64,000 nt of DNA from Solenopsis invicta (lineage: Eukaryota; Arthropoda; Insecta; Hymenoptera; Formicidae), in assembly GCF_016802725.1 (NCBI RefSeq), contig NC_052679.1, positions 1,798,001 to 1,862,000 of the forward strand, given 5' to 3'. Under the pieces are notes generated by a model. That model had not been told where the DNA came from and ran no database searches. It saw nothing but the letters and a program-made list of their open reading frames with translations. Positions 11,544-24,355 of this stretch are shown here, in pieces (within the stretch, counting starts at the first letter, position 1; the number at the start of each line of letters is the position of its first letter). The translations under genes and the position numbers were made by a program.

Positions 11544-14500
11544 CTACAATAAATAAAAATGTATATAAAATATTACGTATGTGTTGCAAATGTATGTCGT
11601 ATATGTATAGCAAAACGCCAAAATCCAATTGTCCTTGAAAAATTTATCTAGCTCGTATGTGTATCGTCATCGTCGTGTGACGACATTAACATATGATAAT
11701 ATCTGTCGTTTGTTGACGGAATGTAAACTTTTGGATTTAAAGCTTTTTACGCGTACCTGTATCCCGTTTCCTGGACCCATATGACTAATATGATTGAAAT
11801 TTGTCGGTGCAGAAATCATTTTCGAACGTCTGTCTGTAGGACGAATGGCTCTATTGCCTTCTCGCAGTGAAAATCTTCGTCGTGGCCTTGTCATTTGTCT
11901 ACCGCTCGCATCCAACGGTATCAAATTCAATAGTTCTCCTAGAGTAGAGTAACGAGTTTAATCGTCGATAGTCGATTAACCCAACGATAAATAAAACGAT
12001 AGTCGCGTCATCTGTAGATTCTTAGGTACGAAACATACTTACGCTGATGCAAATTACTGAGATAAATAACATATGGCATGTCATTTATTACGCAAGTCGT
12101 AAGAGAACCCGAAACATTCAATGGTCGGGCTCGTTTCACATTAAGCGTTTGTAACCAGTCTCCAGATGCACAGTCAAACACGTCGATATGAGTTTCGCTG
12201 TACACCATTAGATATCCCTCGCAATAACCTGAAATTGGAGAGTATACGATTCATAAATATAAAAATGCAAGGATGAAGTAAAAGGGGGAGAGGGAGAAGA
12301 GCGAGATATTCGTACAATTAAAGATGATCAAGTTTCGATCATCATACTTACTAACTGCCGTAGGAACTGCAGGGTACATTATTTCCCGATCTCGACTTTT
12401 TCTTCCTTGACTATCAACGTACACCGCTAATGTATGGAAGACTAATAAAAATTCACCACGCGCCAACTCGATGCAACGTAACGCATCCACGGCACTATAG
12501 GTGAGGAAACCCAAAAGGGTATTCTCAGCATGGACCAAAGCTAGAAAAAAATATATTAAGGAGTTGGATATAACAGCGCAAATAGCTATAATAAGAATGA
12601 TAGTAATAGACATACATTTGTTTCATTTCATACTTACAAATAGGATGATGATCTCCTAAAATGCTGTAAATTGAAAAACCAGACGGATAACCAACGCACA
12701 AGCGACCTTCGGAGAGAACTTGTAAGGTTTGTGCGTGACACGGTAACATTAATTCGCGTATACGCTTGTGTCTCGTTTTCGTACGTGTTATCTCGTAGAT
12801 GATGATTTGCGATGCGTTCTACAAAAATAAGACGCAATGTAACACGTTATACACAGTTTGAGAGAGATCAATACTCGTGTGCATCGTGTGCTATCTCGTA
12901 TTGAATATGTATAACGTGTGTGTATATGTGTGTACATCAAGTATCGTTGTACGTTAAGCGCAGGCCTTACTTGTTTCTTTATTGCAACGCATAAGCAGTA
13001 ATTAAGCGGATTGCGACGCACTACTCCAGTCGTTAATGTAATGCATCCTTTAGTCTCCGCTACTTTAATCCATTCAACTTCGTCTCCATCCAAGGCACGT
13101 ACTGGAACCAGCCGTACATGACGTTGTTTTCCGCTCAATACCACGATCAATTGCTCCTCGGTAACATATTCAAGAAGATATATCTTTTTTCCTTCTCCGA
13201 CCCTTGCAATTTCTGTAAATTTATGAAAATTTCCAGGTATACATCGTCAGGTACAAAATTGCTCATTCAACTCGAATATAGAATTTTGTTGTTATACTTT
13301 TACGCGTATTTATGAGTAAAACGTATTTTCCCATAAAAGCCTATCGCATAAAAAAAAATCGCCTCAGTCACGTTAGACGTAACTTACCACTACGATCTAA
13401 ATCTAAGCAGAAGAGACCTTCCTCTGTACCAATGACTAGACGATCCGGATCAATAATCGCTCCTGACATAACATTTTTAATGAATGCCAAGGTATTGTCC
13501 AACAATTCTTTCGCTCGAAAAATCTACAAGAATAATAGACAATTAATGTGTAACGGTCAAATATATGAAAAAGGGATATAGAGGAAGAAATGGAAAGGAT
13601 AAGAAAGGACATGTCGCTCGATATACATCACTTTGACAGTTGTACGTACCGTTGTGTTTGGAAGATTGTTTCTCTTTAAAATCCTATGAAGTTCACTTAA
13701 GGCTACTACCCATTTTGTTTTTTCACTTTCCGTATCTGCCAACATTAACGTATGATTTCTCAATCCAGGAGGCTCCAATAACGATGTAGTTATCTAGATA
13801 GAAATAAAAACAATTTATGCAAGCATTCTCATGCAAAAAGTACAATTGTTATTTGAAATACAACACGCGCGCAAATACAATATAATGAGATACACAAATA
13901 CTTTAGAACAATATATAAAAGAAACGGAATTATATTATATTATTAAAACAAAGATAATAAGCTCGAAGTGAGCGAGGCCAAAAATGTCATCGTCGCAGAA
14001 GTCGCAAGTCGAATAGAATTTATCACGTTTTTTTGAAACATTACCCTAAATATACACGGAATGTCCTTCTTTGTAGCGTGTATGACGTCAGAATCGCGAA
14101 CGGAGCTGACGCTGAATTCTTCATCTCGCATATCCAGAACTTGCGAGACATATACAGATGGCAAAGCATTGCGATCTGGTGAAATGTCATAAAGAAATAA
14201 TTTGAAGTCGCAAACTACGACGAATTGACGCACCCAACCCTTCTTGACGCCACCCATTTTTGGCACTTTGACGTATCCCTCGTACGCAGTACCTATCCCA
14301 CGTGTAGGATCGATTCCCAATGGTCGTTTAGCTGAAACAAGCCACAGACACAGTTACGAATTGCGAAAGTTACGTGACGATACGCATCGCGAAAATACGG
14401 AAACGCATAAACAAAGTCGCAAAAGCGATAGTTTAGCGCTGAAAGTATTTGAAATATATCAAATCGAAAGAACTCTCTGCTCACGCTTCAAAATTTACGC

Positions 14501-17500
14501 GTTCAAAATCGCTTCAAAAAGCCACTTTTTCAGGACGCAAAATGAAATTAGATATTATCTTTCAAATAAATTTGCTCTCGGACAATCATAACCGTTAAGT
14601 ACTTACTTTGATCATGGGGTACAGGACACATTGGAGGTACTTTGTCGCAACAAGGCATATGGCACGCGAAGCCGCACACTTCGCATACGACTCCTTGCCT
14701 CGTTAAACCAACCATTAAAGAAGTGCAGTGATTACACTTTGTAGGTGCTGAAAACGTTCGTACGAGAAATTGGTGTGATTTAGGCTTTGGTTGCAAATTA
14801 GTTTGACCGTGGGTGGACGAAGACTTGTTTAGAAGTTCATGAGATAACGGCGAGGTTGGATCCTAGAAAAAGAGAAAGAAAAGACAAGTAAAACAGAGTG
14901 CAACGTATTCCAAGTTTACACGCGTATACTGTGAGATGCTACCATGTACTTTCGTATATGTATATACATCTATACGTATACAGATACGTATGAAAGTAAC
15001 ACACGTAATAATTTATATAATTTTATAAAAAAGTATTATAAACGCATATAAAATATTTTATGTAGATTTTTTCATATGTGTATTTTTTTTATATGTTGTA
15101 TGTATACGTATAAAATATTTACATATGTTAAAAGATACTTACAATACTAAGTTCAGACAGATTACTTTTGCTGCTCGTTATACTAGGCGCACGATTGTCC
15201 TCAATGTCACCTTCCACACTGTCGACACTTCCATGACGAGTACTACTTGTCGTTTCTTTCAGAAAATGCTCGAGATACGACATTTGTGATGTAGGACGTT
15301 CTAAAACTAATAAAATACAAAAATCGGATAAATAACACATCAATGATAATGAAGTGTTAATTAATGAATAAATGTATTTGACTCAATGTACGTAAAGTAT
15401 TTATCAACATTAAAAAAAGAACACCATCGTCCTAGTATTAGAATTTCAGTGACATTCAGGTAACATCTTACCTGAAAACATGGTAAACCTCCTAATCACA
15501 CGTGTTGTACATTTGTTAAATATACATGCCTTTCCATTTAAACTCGATTTAAAAAAGAAAAAAGAAATCTAGCAACAAAACTGCGCGTTTCCCTGATGTT
15601 GTTGTCAGAGATACATACAAGAAATATCACAAAGAAACGGCACATTTTATACATGCTCGTTATGGCAAATGCAATCCAACTACCTATCACAAAATTTAAA
15701 AGTAGTTTTGAAATGTTTCAAGTTTTTCAATCGCATGGTTTTTCACTAGTTTTTTTTTTATACCAAACGAAACAACTCACACAACGCGCATATCTGTTAA
15801 TCATTGATTAAAACGACCAATCAATCAATCGATATTATTAAAGCCAATCATGAAAAAACACAACGTTACGAAATTTGCACCAGCATCACCAATACAGCTT
15901 GAACTCGAAATATCATTATCGGGACATTATCACGCACATCAACGTCTGCTCATTATAAGCTTTAAAGGACAACACAGTGCTATGTTTTGTCTGTCAATTT
16001 TTTTTCATGAAAATACAATATGAGAGATGGGGAATAAAAAAAAAGGAAATGAAACATAGCGCTGCACTGCAAGTAGATAATTAGCGCACTATAAAATAAT
16101 CAATCCAAAGTCATTTTTGCTGTCACATCATTTACCGGGCGGCGATACGATGGTGACGGCATTCTGACTGATGAACGTGTTGACTGGAACGAATCTAGTT
16201 AATAAGCGACAAGTCGTGATGCGGGGGGCACGCATTACTGGTAGGGGTGATGACGGCTGATGTACGATGATACGTTGGGGTTTGGTGCTAACGATGTTTG
16301 GAGATTTGCTTGTTGTATCGCTGGATGAGACAGCTGTCACAAATATAGTTTGAAGATGAGCAACAAGAGGCCCCACACGCAGCTCGTTACGCCAATAAAC
16401 AGAGGCACTTTGTAGTCTAGAAATCAGAATCGCATACCGTACTGGAGAATCGAGTTACTATGCTACGTAAATCCCAGTATTAACGATCTTTATCATTTGT
16501 GCTTTGTATATCGATATTAAACAAATTTAACACGTCTCTAATGATAAATCTCTCTGTCGCGCTTCCTACATAAAGGAACATATTTTCTCCAGTCTATAGA
16601 TATTTAAACTACCTATTACACCGATAAATTAGATTGTCGCATCGTAGATGACGATCGCAATGATAAAAATCTCACAATAATCGTCCTTACATATTTTATG
16701 TAACGATATGGCGATTACACGTATAATTATCTTTCTACACCTCATCTTTCCATAATGTAAAAATTGTCTTTACTTGTATCGGTTACGCTTTTTATCAAGT
16801 AAATTAACACTCTTAATAATCTGTATTTACAGAAGAACAAAGCCATCGGTGAAATCGATGAGAAATAAAGATACCATTCCCTGTTTTAAAATGTGTATCA
16901 GGAACATATCGCACATGACACATGCTAATAATTTTCATATCGTTAATCGCTAATAATGCTCATTTCATTTATCCGCACAATGAGAATTCAGATTTTATGT
17001 GCAATGAGAATGAAGATGGTTCAAAACACTTTAGAATAAAATAACAATACAATTATCGTAGGTAGCAACATTTCGCGTCAAGATTGAGCAACGATCGAGA
17101 TATATAAATGAAAAATTAATAGTAATTTAAATTGATCATCCATGACATCGTCGACTTTTCCTTTGTTAATATTTAGGAATGAAAAATATGCACAGAGCAT
17201 ATCTTGTTGAGAAAGAGACAGTGCGAGTCATAATTTTACGTTCGGGATCAATAGAAGCAGAAGTATTGGTAAGTGCAGAGTTTCGACGAGTAAAAGTAAA
17301 CAATACGAACAAAGTATTACAGACGAGACAAGATGTTGAAGAAGAAACTATCAAATATACCTACAAAATCTACTTCATCATCTTACAAAAAAAGAAATAA
17401 AATTGATTATTGCGGGAAAGGCATCGTTAAGAAAAATTTCATTATCGTTTTTCGATAATTGCGCAATATTTCCATAATACTTTTATCACTTCACCTCGAC

Positions 17501-20500
17501 TAAAGAGACCGTGTAAAATTGTACACAAAGATTATCGCGCTAGATACGCCGTGATGCTGATCACTCTCATCTCGATAGCAAGTTTTTTCAAATTGCAAAA
17601 AAAAACATGGTTCTTCAAAACATTGCACGTACAAACAATTTCAAGTTTTATCTCATCTTGGAGATTCATCGGTTGAAAATCCTTTTCCATATGTTTAACA
17701 AATCTCTTGATTCCTTTGCAATTTAAAATATGTATTCAAATGTTATAGAGCAAGTATATCGCAAGTATATCTAACGAATAAATAATAATGCATTAAAAAA
17801 AGTAATTTTTATAACTATAAAAACAATTTGTCAATATAAAATATTCCCACAAAATTACATTGATTTGAAGATACACATGCAGAAGCTGTCACCGAAAATG
17901 CAAATTTAATTATTAAGAAATTTCAATAAGACTAGCCCCAATAAAATATTCGTTATGTCATGTATGCGTGCGTGTAAACACACACACACGCACACGCACG
18001 CATCATTGTAATATAAGACTAGAATTTAAAACACGTTCAACGCTAGTGTAGAGATCAACACATCTACAAATCAAATATATAACACGTACAGTTGCGACTT
18101 GCAGAACAAGTGTAGATGTAATATTTCCATAGCGATATAACGAACGGATTTTTGTGCATTTTTCGTTTTTCACATTGTCAATTGAAGTGTACTTACAGCC
18201 ATCCCCGGTATCGAGACGCGCTTGCAACTCTTTTACTTGCATATCTTTTCGCTTCAGTTCGTGCGACATGGTATCTAATCGTTGCTTGAAATCCCTCAAT
18301 TCTCTAAAAAAAAGAAAAAAATGTAAAATTAAAAAAAAACATTAAATTTATTATAGTTTTTCGTTTGCATTCGCGTGATAATTCTTTCCATAAAGTTTTC
18401 ACTAATAATAAAAATTACTTTTGTGCGGCTATCAAATCAGAGCGAGTCTTGGTGAGTTCCTCTGAAATTGCTTGCTTCGCTTGTATTTCACTTTGCAAGG
18501 AGCTCTGCAAATTCAAAAGTTCCATCTTGTCGAGCTTCTGTGAGCGACGATTTCGCCAATTTTTATCCGCCATAGTAGTTCCGCTTCCAACACCGCCAAC
18601 TCCACCGGAGTGTTTTAAGAATTCTAATTCTTCCGTCATTTTTGTAGCCAAGGCCTAACAATCGGAATAAATAATATAATTTCTATTCTTTGTAAAGAAG
18701 AAAGAAAAAAAGTCTCGTTATCTATATGTCACTATAGCATCACCACAAGAAACAATAGATATTCAACGATAAACGATAGAAGCGCAAATGTACCTGCAAA
18801 TATCCACGAGCGTCTTTTTCATCCGATACCCATTGAATAATTTCAGTAATCTGAGCTTCCCACTGCGCGATAGCTTCTTTCTTATTCCTCAACTCCTCAT
18901 ATTCGTCTTCCAATTGCCTTCTTTCACTTTGTAGTCTATTCACGCTGTCGGTGAGGGCACCAAGTTCCAACACAAGTTTCTTATTTTCTTCAACTATCAT
19001 AATCTTTTCTCTCTCGTGACGTCTATTTAACTCATTTATAGTTTCTTCGCTATCGGTGATATTTTCCAATCTCGCAGCATCCAATTTCTCTTTGGTGAGC
19101 TGCACCTCTCTCTCCAACAGCTCTCTTCTAGTTTCCGCTTCGTGCAATTGTTCTTGCAAACTTCGAATCTCGAGATTAAACCTGCCTTGTTGTTGAGTTA
19201 AGTTTTCGTTATACTGAACCTCAAGCTTCTCAACTTCCGCCTTTAATCTATTAATTTCTTGAGTGGCCAAGGCGTGATTCGCACTGGCATCATTTCCAAC
19301 AGAACGTTGTCTGATTTTCTCCGTTTCCTCTTGCATCTGCTTGCAATATTCCTCGCTGCGTTCTCTCAATTTCCGTTCTTTGCTAGTCTCTGCCATAGCT
19401 TCGTCGATTCTATTTTCCAACTCTCTACGCAGTTTCTCAGCTTTTCGAATATCGTGGCGTAAAGTATCGACCTTTTGCATCGCCACTTCCAACTCTTCCT
19501 CTTTGTCTCGAACCTGTCTCGATAACTTTTGCTTTTGCTGCCGTAGTTCCGATAATTTATCCGATACTTCCGTATATTCCGCCATCGCGAGTTTACGTTG
19601 CGTAAGTGCGTCCTTCAACTCTTTGTCTTGAAGCTTTAATTTCTCCTGCGCGTCCAACTTGTCCTTGATGGCTTCTTCCTTTTCCGAGCGTAGACATCGA
19701 ACTAGCTTTTCAAGTTCTCGGAATTTCGTCATATCACCGTTATCCAAAGTTCGTAATTCGCGTGGAACATCTAGAGATTTCAACTGAGATTCCAACTCTG
19801 CACAGAACAAGTAGATTTCACATTAATGCTGACATATACATATACACACATGCGCACACGCGCACGTACGGATTAAATAGGCAGTTTAAACTTGTAACTT
19901 TACCACAATTGCGTTTCGTAAGCGTATTTATTTCATCCTGAAGTTTTCTCGTCGCATTATTAGAATCTGGAGAGATGCCAGGTGGAGAATGACTTAGAGT
20001 TGATTGATTTTTCATATCGTCAATGGTTTGTATCAATCGTGCGTTTTCTTCCTCGAGTATCTGTATACGTTTGTCTGTCTGAGATAGGGCAGATATACAA
20101 CCCAGATCCGATATGCAACTGTAATGTTAAAAATCCAAGTTACAAATAAAGTATATTACTGAAAGTAAAAGTATCACAACACACTATTCGTGACAATCGA
20201 TTCGATTCGCCTACGATTCTAAGATGTGTCATGAATACAGCGTTCAATTCGCGATCAATAAGTAAAAGTGCAACATAGTGTTCCATAAGTGGTGTCGCTA
20301 ATTAATCGACTGCCGAGGATATCATTGCAATTTCAAAGACTACAATATTTTTTCTTTCTGTCTGTCTGCCTCTCTCTCTTCTCTGCTTCTGTGATTAAAT
20401 CGGTTTTATATTAACGTTCGTACTAAGCAAAAATATTTTCGCCTTAAGGCTGTCAGACTAGCTAAGAAGAGTAAAGCAATACAAATGACCTAAAACGCTT

Positions 20501-22805
20501 AAAAAAGCTAATATTTTTCTTATGTAAGAATATAAAATTGTGAAAATTTTCATGAAACACAATAGATTCAACCAAACATACAATCAAGTATATTTATTAT
20601 TATCTGGCTTATGCGACTTTCTTCTATAGCGTGTTCTTGAATCGTGAAATTCATAAAAATAATGGAGCGTTAACACATTCGTGGTGTCATGTATACATGC
20701 ATATATGTAAAATAATATAGCATAAATTTAAAAAAAAAAAAAAAAAAATAAAATAAAAAAAACCGTTGCGTACGTACCTTCCTTGCGTGAAACTAAAGCC
20801 AACGAATGGTAAATGAAGAGCAGAAAAAGCTGAATTCGCGGCTGGTGGAACGGCATCGGAAGTGCGAACATCGGTATCGTCAACATCAAAGTTGGATGTG
20901 TCACTAGGTGACGAAACTTCAGGAATGTACGGCGCAGTGCTATCTCTGAGCGTATCCCAATCGACTCCGTCGAACCAAGGATGCTTCTGCATTGATAAAA
21001 GACGAGATATGAATTAGAATATAATTTATCGTCAAATAAATATATCATAATTATAAAACGCAGTGAAAATTACCTTGAAGTCATCAATACCGTTTTGGCC
21101 TAGTCTAAAGTCAGAGCTGCATATCAACTTACGCATCAGATCTTTGGCTTCTTCAGAAACATCGTACATAACATCCGTAGGAAAATCAAAACAATTCTAT
21201 AAAAAGAAAACGTTAATTTCAATTAGCAATGAGTTTGCTCCTTTGTCCCGTTTGAGAAGGAAGAATTGTAAGAAGAGGAAGAATTGAAAAGTATCGTACC
21301 TTGTGATTCATAATTTTGCCATAAGTCTCGACTAGAGATTCCGCGTAAAAAGGTGTTTCGCCATAGAGCATCTCGTACATACATACTCCAAGAGACCACC
21401 AATCGCATTCAGGACCATATTGTCCCTGACCATCCTCCATTGCCTAACAAGTAACGAGAGATGATACAAATAAAAGAGGTATGTGACAAAAATGTGAAAA
21501 AGATTGAGGTGAAAGCACGTTACTTCGCCACACGTGTATTACCCTTAATATCTCTGGTGAAATGTAGTCCGGAGTACCAACAGCGACGTTACTTTGCACA
21601 GTACCATCTTCGAACAGTCGCAAACAAGAGCCAAAGTCAGCTAATCTGATATGACCATTTGCGTCCAGCAAAACATTATCGGGTTTAATGTCACGATGTA
21701 CATAGCGCAAATCGTGTATAGAGCCTATAGCTAACACCATTTCCGCTATGTAGAATCGCGCCATATCCTCTGGCAGACGATCCTCAAATTTGCTCAGTAA
21801 CGTCAATAAATCTCCTCCGCAATAGTAATCCATGACCAGATACTGCAAAAAAAAACGATAGAAAAAAAGTAGCGATCGGTCAATATCTCGTATCGCGACA
21901 AATACACGACGCAAGTTAAGATTACCAAGTTATTGTCATCTTGAAAGGCATAATGCAGATTCGTAATCCATCTGCGGTCACCGTACACTAGGACGTCTCT
22001 TTCCTCTCTAAAGCACGCGGTTTCGGCACGTTTCAACATTTCCCATTTATTCAAAATTTTCATAGCAAACACTTTGTCCGAGCCGCGCATTCTTACGACG
22101 CATACTTCCCCGAAAGCACCTCTGCCAATCACCTTGACAATTTCAAAGTCTTCTCGTGTCAATTGCAAGCCCTTGATGCAAGAAGTTATCGGTTTTACTG
22201 CAAAGAATCAATACAATGTGTAACTGACGGACGCGAGTGATTAGATAGAGTCGAAAGTAAGTCGGCGTTTTATCGAAACAATATTCAAAAGACACGATCG
22301 CTTACCAAACTCGATAAAATCAGAAACAGTCTTTTCACGGCGTAACGAAGAATTGCAGCATTCGTCATAAAGCACGAGTAAGATGTCGATAAGAGTCTCG
22401 ATCGAAATGGCATGACCTACTCGTCCACCTTGGGCAGAACCACTGATAAACAAGCTTTCCAGTTGGCGTATTTTTCCCCCTATGCCTAAAGAGTACATTT
22501 TCAAGTCAAATATAAATTGATAAACGATTTAAAAATAGTAAAAATACACAAATAAATGCGTTTTTGCACATACAAGCCTTTCAATGTATGTGTACATGTA
22601 TGCAAAAGAGTATACATCGCAAGTTAAAACAATCTTTTATAAAATTATATCTAATGTATGGTGTGTCGTTACCATTGTTGGTAAGTCCTTTCGGCATAAT
22701 GTCAGGAGGGAGATGGCCATAAAGATACCGCGACGAATCTGACATGTCGCTTTGTCGACAAGGTTGTTTTTTTTTACAATCTAAACTTGATATTTCCATT
22801 GTCAT
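10590..22805 (-). CDS. gek: MRCK-type Cdc42-binding Ser/Thr kinase (genghis khan / CDC42BP), complete, 26 coding exons
   Basis: Minus-strand exons: 22805-22673, 22485-22306, 22197-21926, 21842-21543, 21443-21300, 21196-21074, 20986-20778, 20118-19904, 19797-18794, 18654-18419, 18303-18197, 16333-16136, 15300-15143, 14862-14607, 14331-14045, 13793-13650, 13523-13388, 13212-12971, 12818-12638, 12540-12352, 12228-12043, 11938-11757, 11543-11445, 11357-11234, 11075-10918 and 10703-10590. They sum to 5577 nt (1858 residues plus TAA), and every junction keeps frame. The domain order kinase, AGC extension, coiled coil, C1, PH, CNH, CRIB, Ser/Pro tail is diagnostic of MRCK and excludes ROCK (no CNH/CRIB) and citron kinase (no CRIB). 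The family acts downstream of Cdc42 at the cell cortex on myosin light chain and LIM kinase to organise actomyosin. There is an in-frame stop upstream of the ATG at 22805. The second ATG, two codons on, sits in ACAATGG and has the stronger initiation context. The C-terminal motif SPRHSIASNNSSN matches the tail of vertebrate MRCKs. Confidence 0.96.
11757..11938 (-). CDS. gek: gek exon 22: CRIB (Cdc42/Rac-binding) motif
   Basis: Residues about 1675-1692 read ISAPTNFNHISHMGPGNG. This fits the CRIB consensus I-S-x-P-x(2-4)-F-x-H-x2-H-[VM]-G and is nearly identical to the vertebrate MRCK motif. It binds GTP-loaded Cdc42. The N-terminal half of the exon is basic (RPRRRF). Confidence 0.96.
12043..13523 (-). 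CDS. gek: gek exons 17-21: citron homology (CNH) domain
   Basis: Residues about 1323-1633 are a predicted beta-propeller CNH domain. Matches to the family include LVIGTEEGLFCLDL, LSGKQRHVRLVPV, ETKGCITLTTG, GRLCVGYPSGFSIY and DSQGRKSRDREIMYPA. Five small exons cover it, with short introns of about 100-200 bp. In the family this domain takes part in protein interactions and autoinhibition. Confidence 0.94.
13650..14331 (-). CDS. gek: gek exons 15-16: PH domain
   Basis: Residues about 1179-1322 form a PH domain. The entry peptide GIDPTRGIGTAYEGYV is characteristic of the MRCK/citron group, followed by VCDFKLFLYDI, DMRDEEFSVSSV, DIPCIFR and the C-terminal helix KTKWVVALSELHRIL. It probably binds phosphoinositides together with the C1 domain. 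Confidence 0.95.
14607..14862 (-). CDS. gek: gek exon 14: C1 (phorbol-ester/diacylglycerol-type zinc) domain
   Basis: The C1 domain covers residues about 1123-1172. It shows the H-x12-C-x2-C start (HQFLVRTFSAPTKCNHC), then CEVCGFACH and CPVP, giving the full His/Cys zinc-ligand set. In MRCKs it helps recruit the kinase to membranes. The preceding exon 13 (15300-15143) encodes a Ser-rich linker. Confidence 0.95.
16136..16333 (-). CDS. gek: gek exon 12: Ser/Thr/Pro-rich linker, poorly conserved
   Basis: This 198-nt exon is bounded by an acceptor (gtgacag) and a donor (GTAAAT). It fits the phases on both sides (2 + 65 codons + 1). Without it, exon 11 joined to exon 13 would make T+AA, a stop. 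The peptide (SSSDTTSKSPNIVST, then VHQPSSPLPV) is low-complexity and lies between coiled coil and C1, where family members vary. I could not match it to a known MRCK. Support comes from splice sites and phase rather than from homology. Confidence 0.7.
18197..20118 (-). CDS. gek: gek exons 8-11: long coiled coil
   Basis: Residues about 454-974 are strongly heptad-like, rich in Glu, Lys, Leu, Gln and Arg. Most lie in one 1004-nt exon (19797-18794). The family signature WEAQITEIIQWVSDEKDA is near the exon's 3' end and is followed by ARGYLQ. In MRCKs this region drives parallel dimerisation and separates the kinase from the membrane-targeting domains. Confidence 0.95.
20778..22485 (-). CDS. gek: gek exons 2-7: N-terminal dimerisation region, kinase domain and AGC C-terminal extension
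   Basis: Residues about 45-104 form the N-terminal capped-helix region. The kinase domain starts at about residue 121. It has the glycine loop GRGAFGEV, the ATP lysine in VFAMKI (about K151), catalytic HRDIKPDN (Asp about 246), the DFG Asp at about 264, and GTPDYISPEIL in the activation segment. Exons 5-6 carry YGPECDWWSLGV and the terminal lobe. Exon 7 encodes the AGC extension, including FDVDD and the hydrophobic stretch LHLPFVGFSF. All residues needed for catalysis are present, so the enzyme should be active. Confidence 0.96.
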
Positions 22806-22833
22806 TACTCGTCTTAAACTCCTTATGCCACAT
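22774..22833 (-). other. Short upstream ORF overlapping the gek start codon
   Basis: An ATG at 22833 opens a 19-codon frame that runs past the gek ATG (22805) in another frame and ends with TAA at 22774. It sits just inside the likely 5' boundary of the first coding exon, where an acceptor (gtgtattacag) ends at 22855. If that exon is used, the mRNA carries the uORF, and gek translation would depend on leaky scanning. Confidence 0.45.
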
Positions 22834-24355
22834 TGTTACGTCTCGATAAAATTCCTGTAATACACAAACAATTCCTTTAAAGGTCTTTACATTTCGCTCG
22901 CAATCATCCGCCACATTCCACATCAAACCATCACACATGCAGTTGAAACAACTTGTCTGTAAGGTAACATCCACTTTTCTCATAAAAAGAGAAAACGAAT
23001 AAATTATAATTACGAGAGATTTATCACGTTTCTCAATAAAAAAAATTTTTTATTTTTATGCTATACAGTCATTTGTTGTCAAGTCTTTTTGTTGTCATAA
23101 ATCACAGATTATAAAAAAAAACACACAAGAGGGAAGAAGTGAGACATAAAGAAAAACTAAAAGTTAAACACATTGGAAAATATATATAAAATTAAGAAAA
23201 AAAAAAATGGAAAAATAAAACCAGCTGGAATGAGAAACTGTAAAAAAATGGAATGTAAAAGTACAAAAAGCGCAAGCTTTTTCCATCTTTGTTCCGCCAG
23301 TATCTCAAATATTCTATTATTTCGACAATTCAAAAACTTTATTTACAATCCTGATTCAATATAAATATCACACTAATTAATAAAGTTAAAAAAAAAACAA
23401 TCTAATTCGTCAACAGGTATAGAAGATGTACTGAAACAAGAACGGAAACAAGAATGGTTTCTCTTTTTAGCCACATTAATCCTTTTTGCATTACGAATCT
23501 ACCGATACGTAAATTGCGACAAGACGCACGTAACATTCTAGTTTCATTCCTCTCGCACTCGGTCATCCATACCGGTCGATCATTCACGTTGGAAATTACG
23601 TAACTGCTATAAAGATAGATGAAATATTCAACGGTGAAAATATGCAACAAGAGAAACGCGTCTAAATAAAAAAGCACGGAGGGGTAAAAATAGTGCACCG
23701 AGACGGATACCGCGTTTGCGAATGGAATCTGGATTGTGATAAAAACGCAAAGAAACGCATCTCGCGCAATGTACTCGAATAGAGCGACGTACGGCTACGC
23801 TACGTCGTCTAAGTTGTCTAACGATGTAAGACTCGCCGTAGCGAGCGGTCACGTATCGTCCTAAATTTCAGGTTTATAACCTCGTCACGACACACACCAC
23901 ATTGCCGTTCGCGAAACACGAACTCGTGACGTAAAGTTACCCGATCGCGCAGGAAGCTGTTTTGAGCAAAAGGCTTCTCTCTCGCTATTTCCAAACGACC
24001 ATTACATCGGTACGAGTATATCCGCCGAAACGACGCGCCCTGTTTCCAATATCTTCTTCAATCGTTTATCACGCACACCATTTGGTTATCACAAACCATC
24101 TTGTACAGCCATCTCCGAACACCAACAATTCGTCGATTGACCCCCTAGCGCAGGCCCCCGCAGAAAAAATATGGCAGCACTACGTCATCGAACGGAGCAA
24201 TGACAACAGAAACATAGATAGGCAGCTTTAAACCTATAGCACGCGAAAGGCGAAACAGAACATACACATAAGACCGATGAGCCAATGAACATCTAGCATA
24301 AAGTCGCCATGTTGATTTATACAAGATTCTTATTGGTCTATTGGTCTTAGATTAT
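22834..24355. other. gek 5' flank, probably 5' UTR intron
   Basis: This stretch is AT-rich near 23000-23400 and becomes CpG-rich beyond about 23700. No coding exon was recognised. Words resembling CRE half-sites (GACGTAA near 23924, CTACGTCA near 24181) and YY1-like ATGGC cores (near 24170 and 24306) lie next to the palindrome and fit a promoter-proximal region; this is inference. Confidence 0.4.

Noticed and set aside
18740..18793. Extension of gek exon 9 past the donor at 18793
   Set aside because: It departs from the family sequence right after the ARGYLQ motif, and exon 10 continues it (ALATKMTEELEFL), so the extra codons are intron.
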